Positions 63,614 through 64,000 of a stretch of DNA of 64,000 nucleotides are shown one piece after another. A program made the translations under genes and the position numbers. Origin of the DNA: Pseudomonas synxantha (GTDB taxonomy: Bacteria; Pseudomonadota; Gammaproteobacteria; Pseudomonadales; Pseudomonadaceae). The first letter of the stretch is position 1. Every line of letters starts with the position of its first letter. Location of the stretch: the NCBI RefSeq assembly GCF_900105675.1, contig NZ_LT629786.1, forward strand, positions 3,472,001-3,536,000, given 5' to 3'. The notes below the pieces were generated by a model that made no database searches, had not been told where the DNA came from, and saw nothing but the letters and a program-made list of their open reading frames with translations.

Positions 63614-63730
63614 GCAGGTCCTATTACATGAGAGGGTGTGGCGAACGCGGTCAAATGCGAGAGGTGGGGTAAGCCCTCTTTCACTCTTACCGGGTTACAA
63701 CTTTAGAAATATGTAACCTCATACTCATAA

Positions 63731-63765
63731 AAAATGCCCCGTATCGATTGATACGGGGCATTTCA
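63731..63765 (-). terminator. brnQ terminator
   Basis: AAATGCCCCGTATC / GATACGGGGCATTT with a 4-nt loop, flanked by A/T runs, just after the brnQ stop. Confidence 0.88.
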
Positions 63766-63784
63766 ATACAGCCTCAAACAACTG

Positions 63785-64000
63785 TTATGCGATGGCTTCG
63801 CTACGCTTGCCGAGCAGGCGGTCAACCAACACTGCCACGACCAGGGTCATCACCGAGGGCACCAGCCAGGCCAGGCCTTGCTCGCTCAGCGGTAAGTGTG
63901 TCAGTTGCGCTGGCATCCAATCCGCCAGGCCCGCCCCCTTGAGTGCGTCGATGCAGCCAAAGATAAATGACACCAGCATCACCGGCCCGACGATACGCCC
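63785..64000 (-). CDS. brnQ: Branched-chain amino acid carrier BrnQ (C-terminal end only)
   Basis: Last 71 residues; the rest lies beyond the window. Two hydrophobic helices, VGPVMLVSFIFGCIDALKGAG and GLAWLVPSVMTLVVAVLVDRLLG, around ADWMPAQLTHLPLSEQ match the end of LivII/BrnQ sodium-coupled Leu/Ile/Val carriers. It is followed by a strong terminator. Confidence 0.8.
   Translation of the reverse strand, partial: GRIVGPVMLVSFIFGCIDALKGAGLADWMPAQLTHLPLSEQGLAWLVPSVMTLVVAVLVDRLLGKRSEAIA

Overview
The window is a stretch of a Pseudomonas chromosome, most likely from the P. fluorescens complex. The evidence is high GC with long antisense shadow frames, intergenic palindromes of the type common in that group (REPs, core GTGGGAGGGGGCTTGCTCCC), and gene neighbourhoods I recall from P. 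aeruginosa: ABC exporter / GST / fadE, and gpsA / TonB receptor / hybrid kinase / fabA / fabB. Identification is by family features and remembered synteny only; no search was run.

Layout. 0-8 kb: MFS exporter fragment with a divergent TetR gene, an ABC-2 exporter pair, a GST, a transglutaminase-like protein, FadE and a small conserved protein. 8-12 kb: a LysR gene diverging from an alanyl-tRNA editing gene, then PhoD with an acetyltransferase. 12-19 kb: a self-contained TonB system (exbD-tonB-receptor-exbB) followed by an exported phospholipase-D-like protein, then an exported M20 dipeptidase. 19-26 kb: a ferredoxin-reductase/M24-peptidase fusion diverging from a MocR regulator, a GltS glutamate carrier, and a PotF-like binding protein diverging from a LuxR-type regulator. 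26.3-26.7 kb: a tandemly duplicated tRNA-Gly/tRNA-Glu pair. 27-38 kb: a chemoreceptor, a second MocR protein, oxidoreductases, pyrF and a two-component system. 38-47 kb: an acyl-CoA ligase / thioesterase / two hydrolase cluster, a repeat-rich 1.3-kb intergenic region, then sixA, DUF4389 and gpsA. 47-54 kb: TonB receptor / periplasmic binding-like protein / hybrid kinase, then fabAB. 54-64 kb: housekeeping and stress genes (htpG, OsmC, pirin, thioesterases), a small lipoprotein whose terminator is split by an IS4-family element, DUF599 and the end of brnQ.

How the genes work together. Lipid and acyl-CoA chemistry recurs: fadE (beta-oxidation), acyl-CoA ligase plus thioesterase, gpsA, fabAB, and a pair of hotdog thioesterases. 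The 12-17 kb block encodes its own inner-membrane energiser for one receptor plus an exported phosphodiesterase-like enzyme; with PhoD next door this suggests, but does not prove, a role in acquiring organic phosphate.

The observations I rate highest are: (1) a ~300-bp intergenic repeat present four times, whose two subtypes differ by paired, stem-preserving base changes; (2) the iron-sulfur flavoreductase fused to an M24 peptidase domain with a full set of metal ligands; (3) a 1,422-bp IS4-family element inserted exactly within a transcription terminator, with a 13-bp target duplication, and itself carrying a terminator-like hairpin that abuts the transposase start codon; (4) the exbD-tonB-receptor-exbB-PLD operon.
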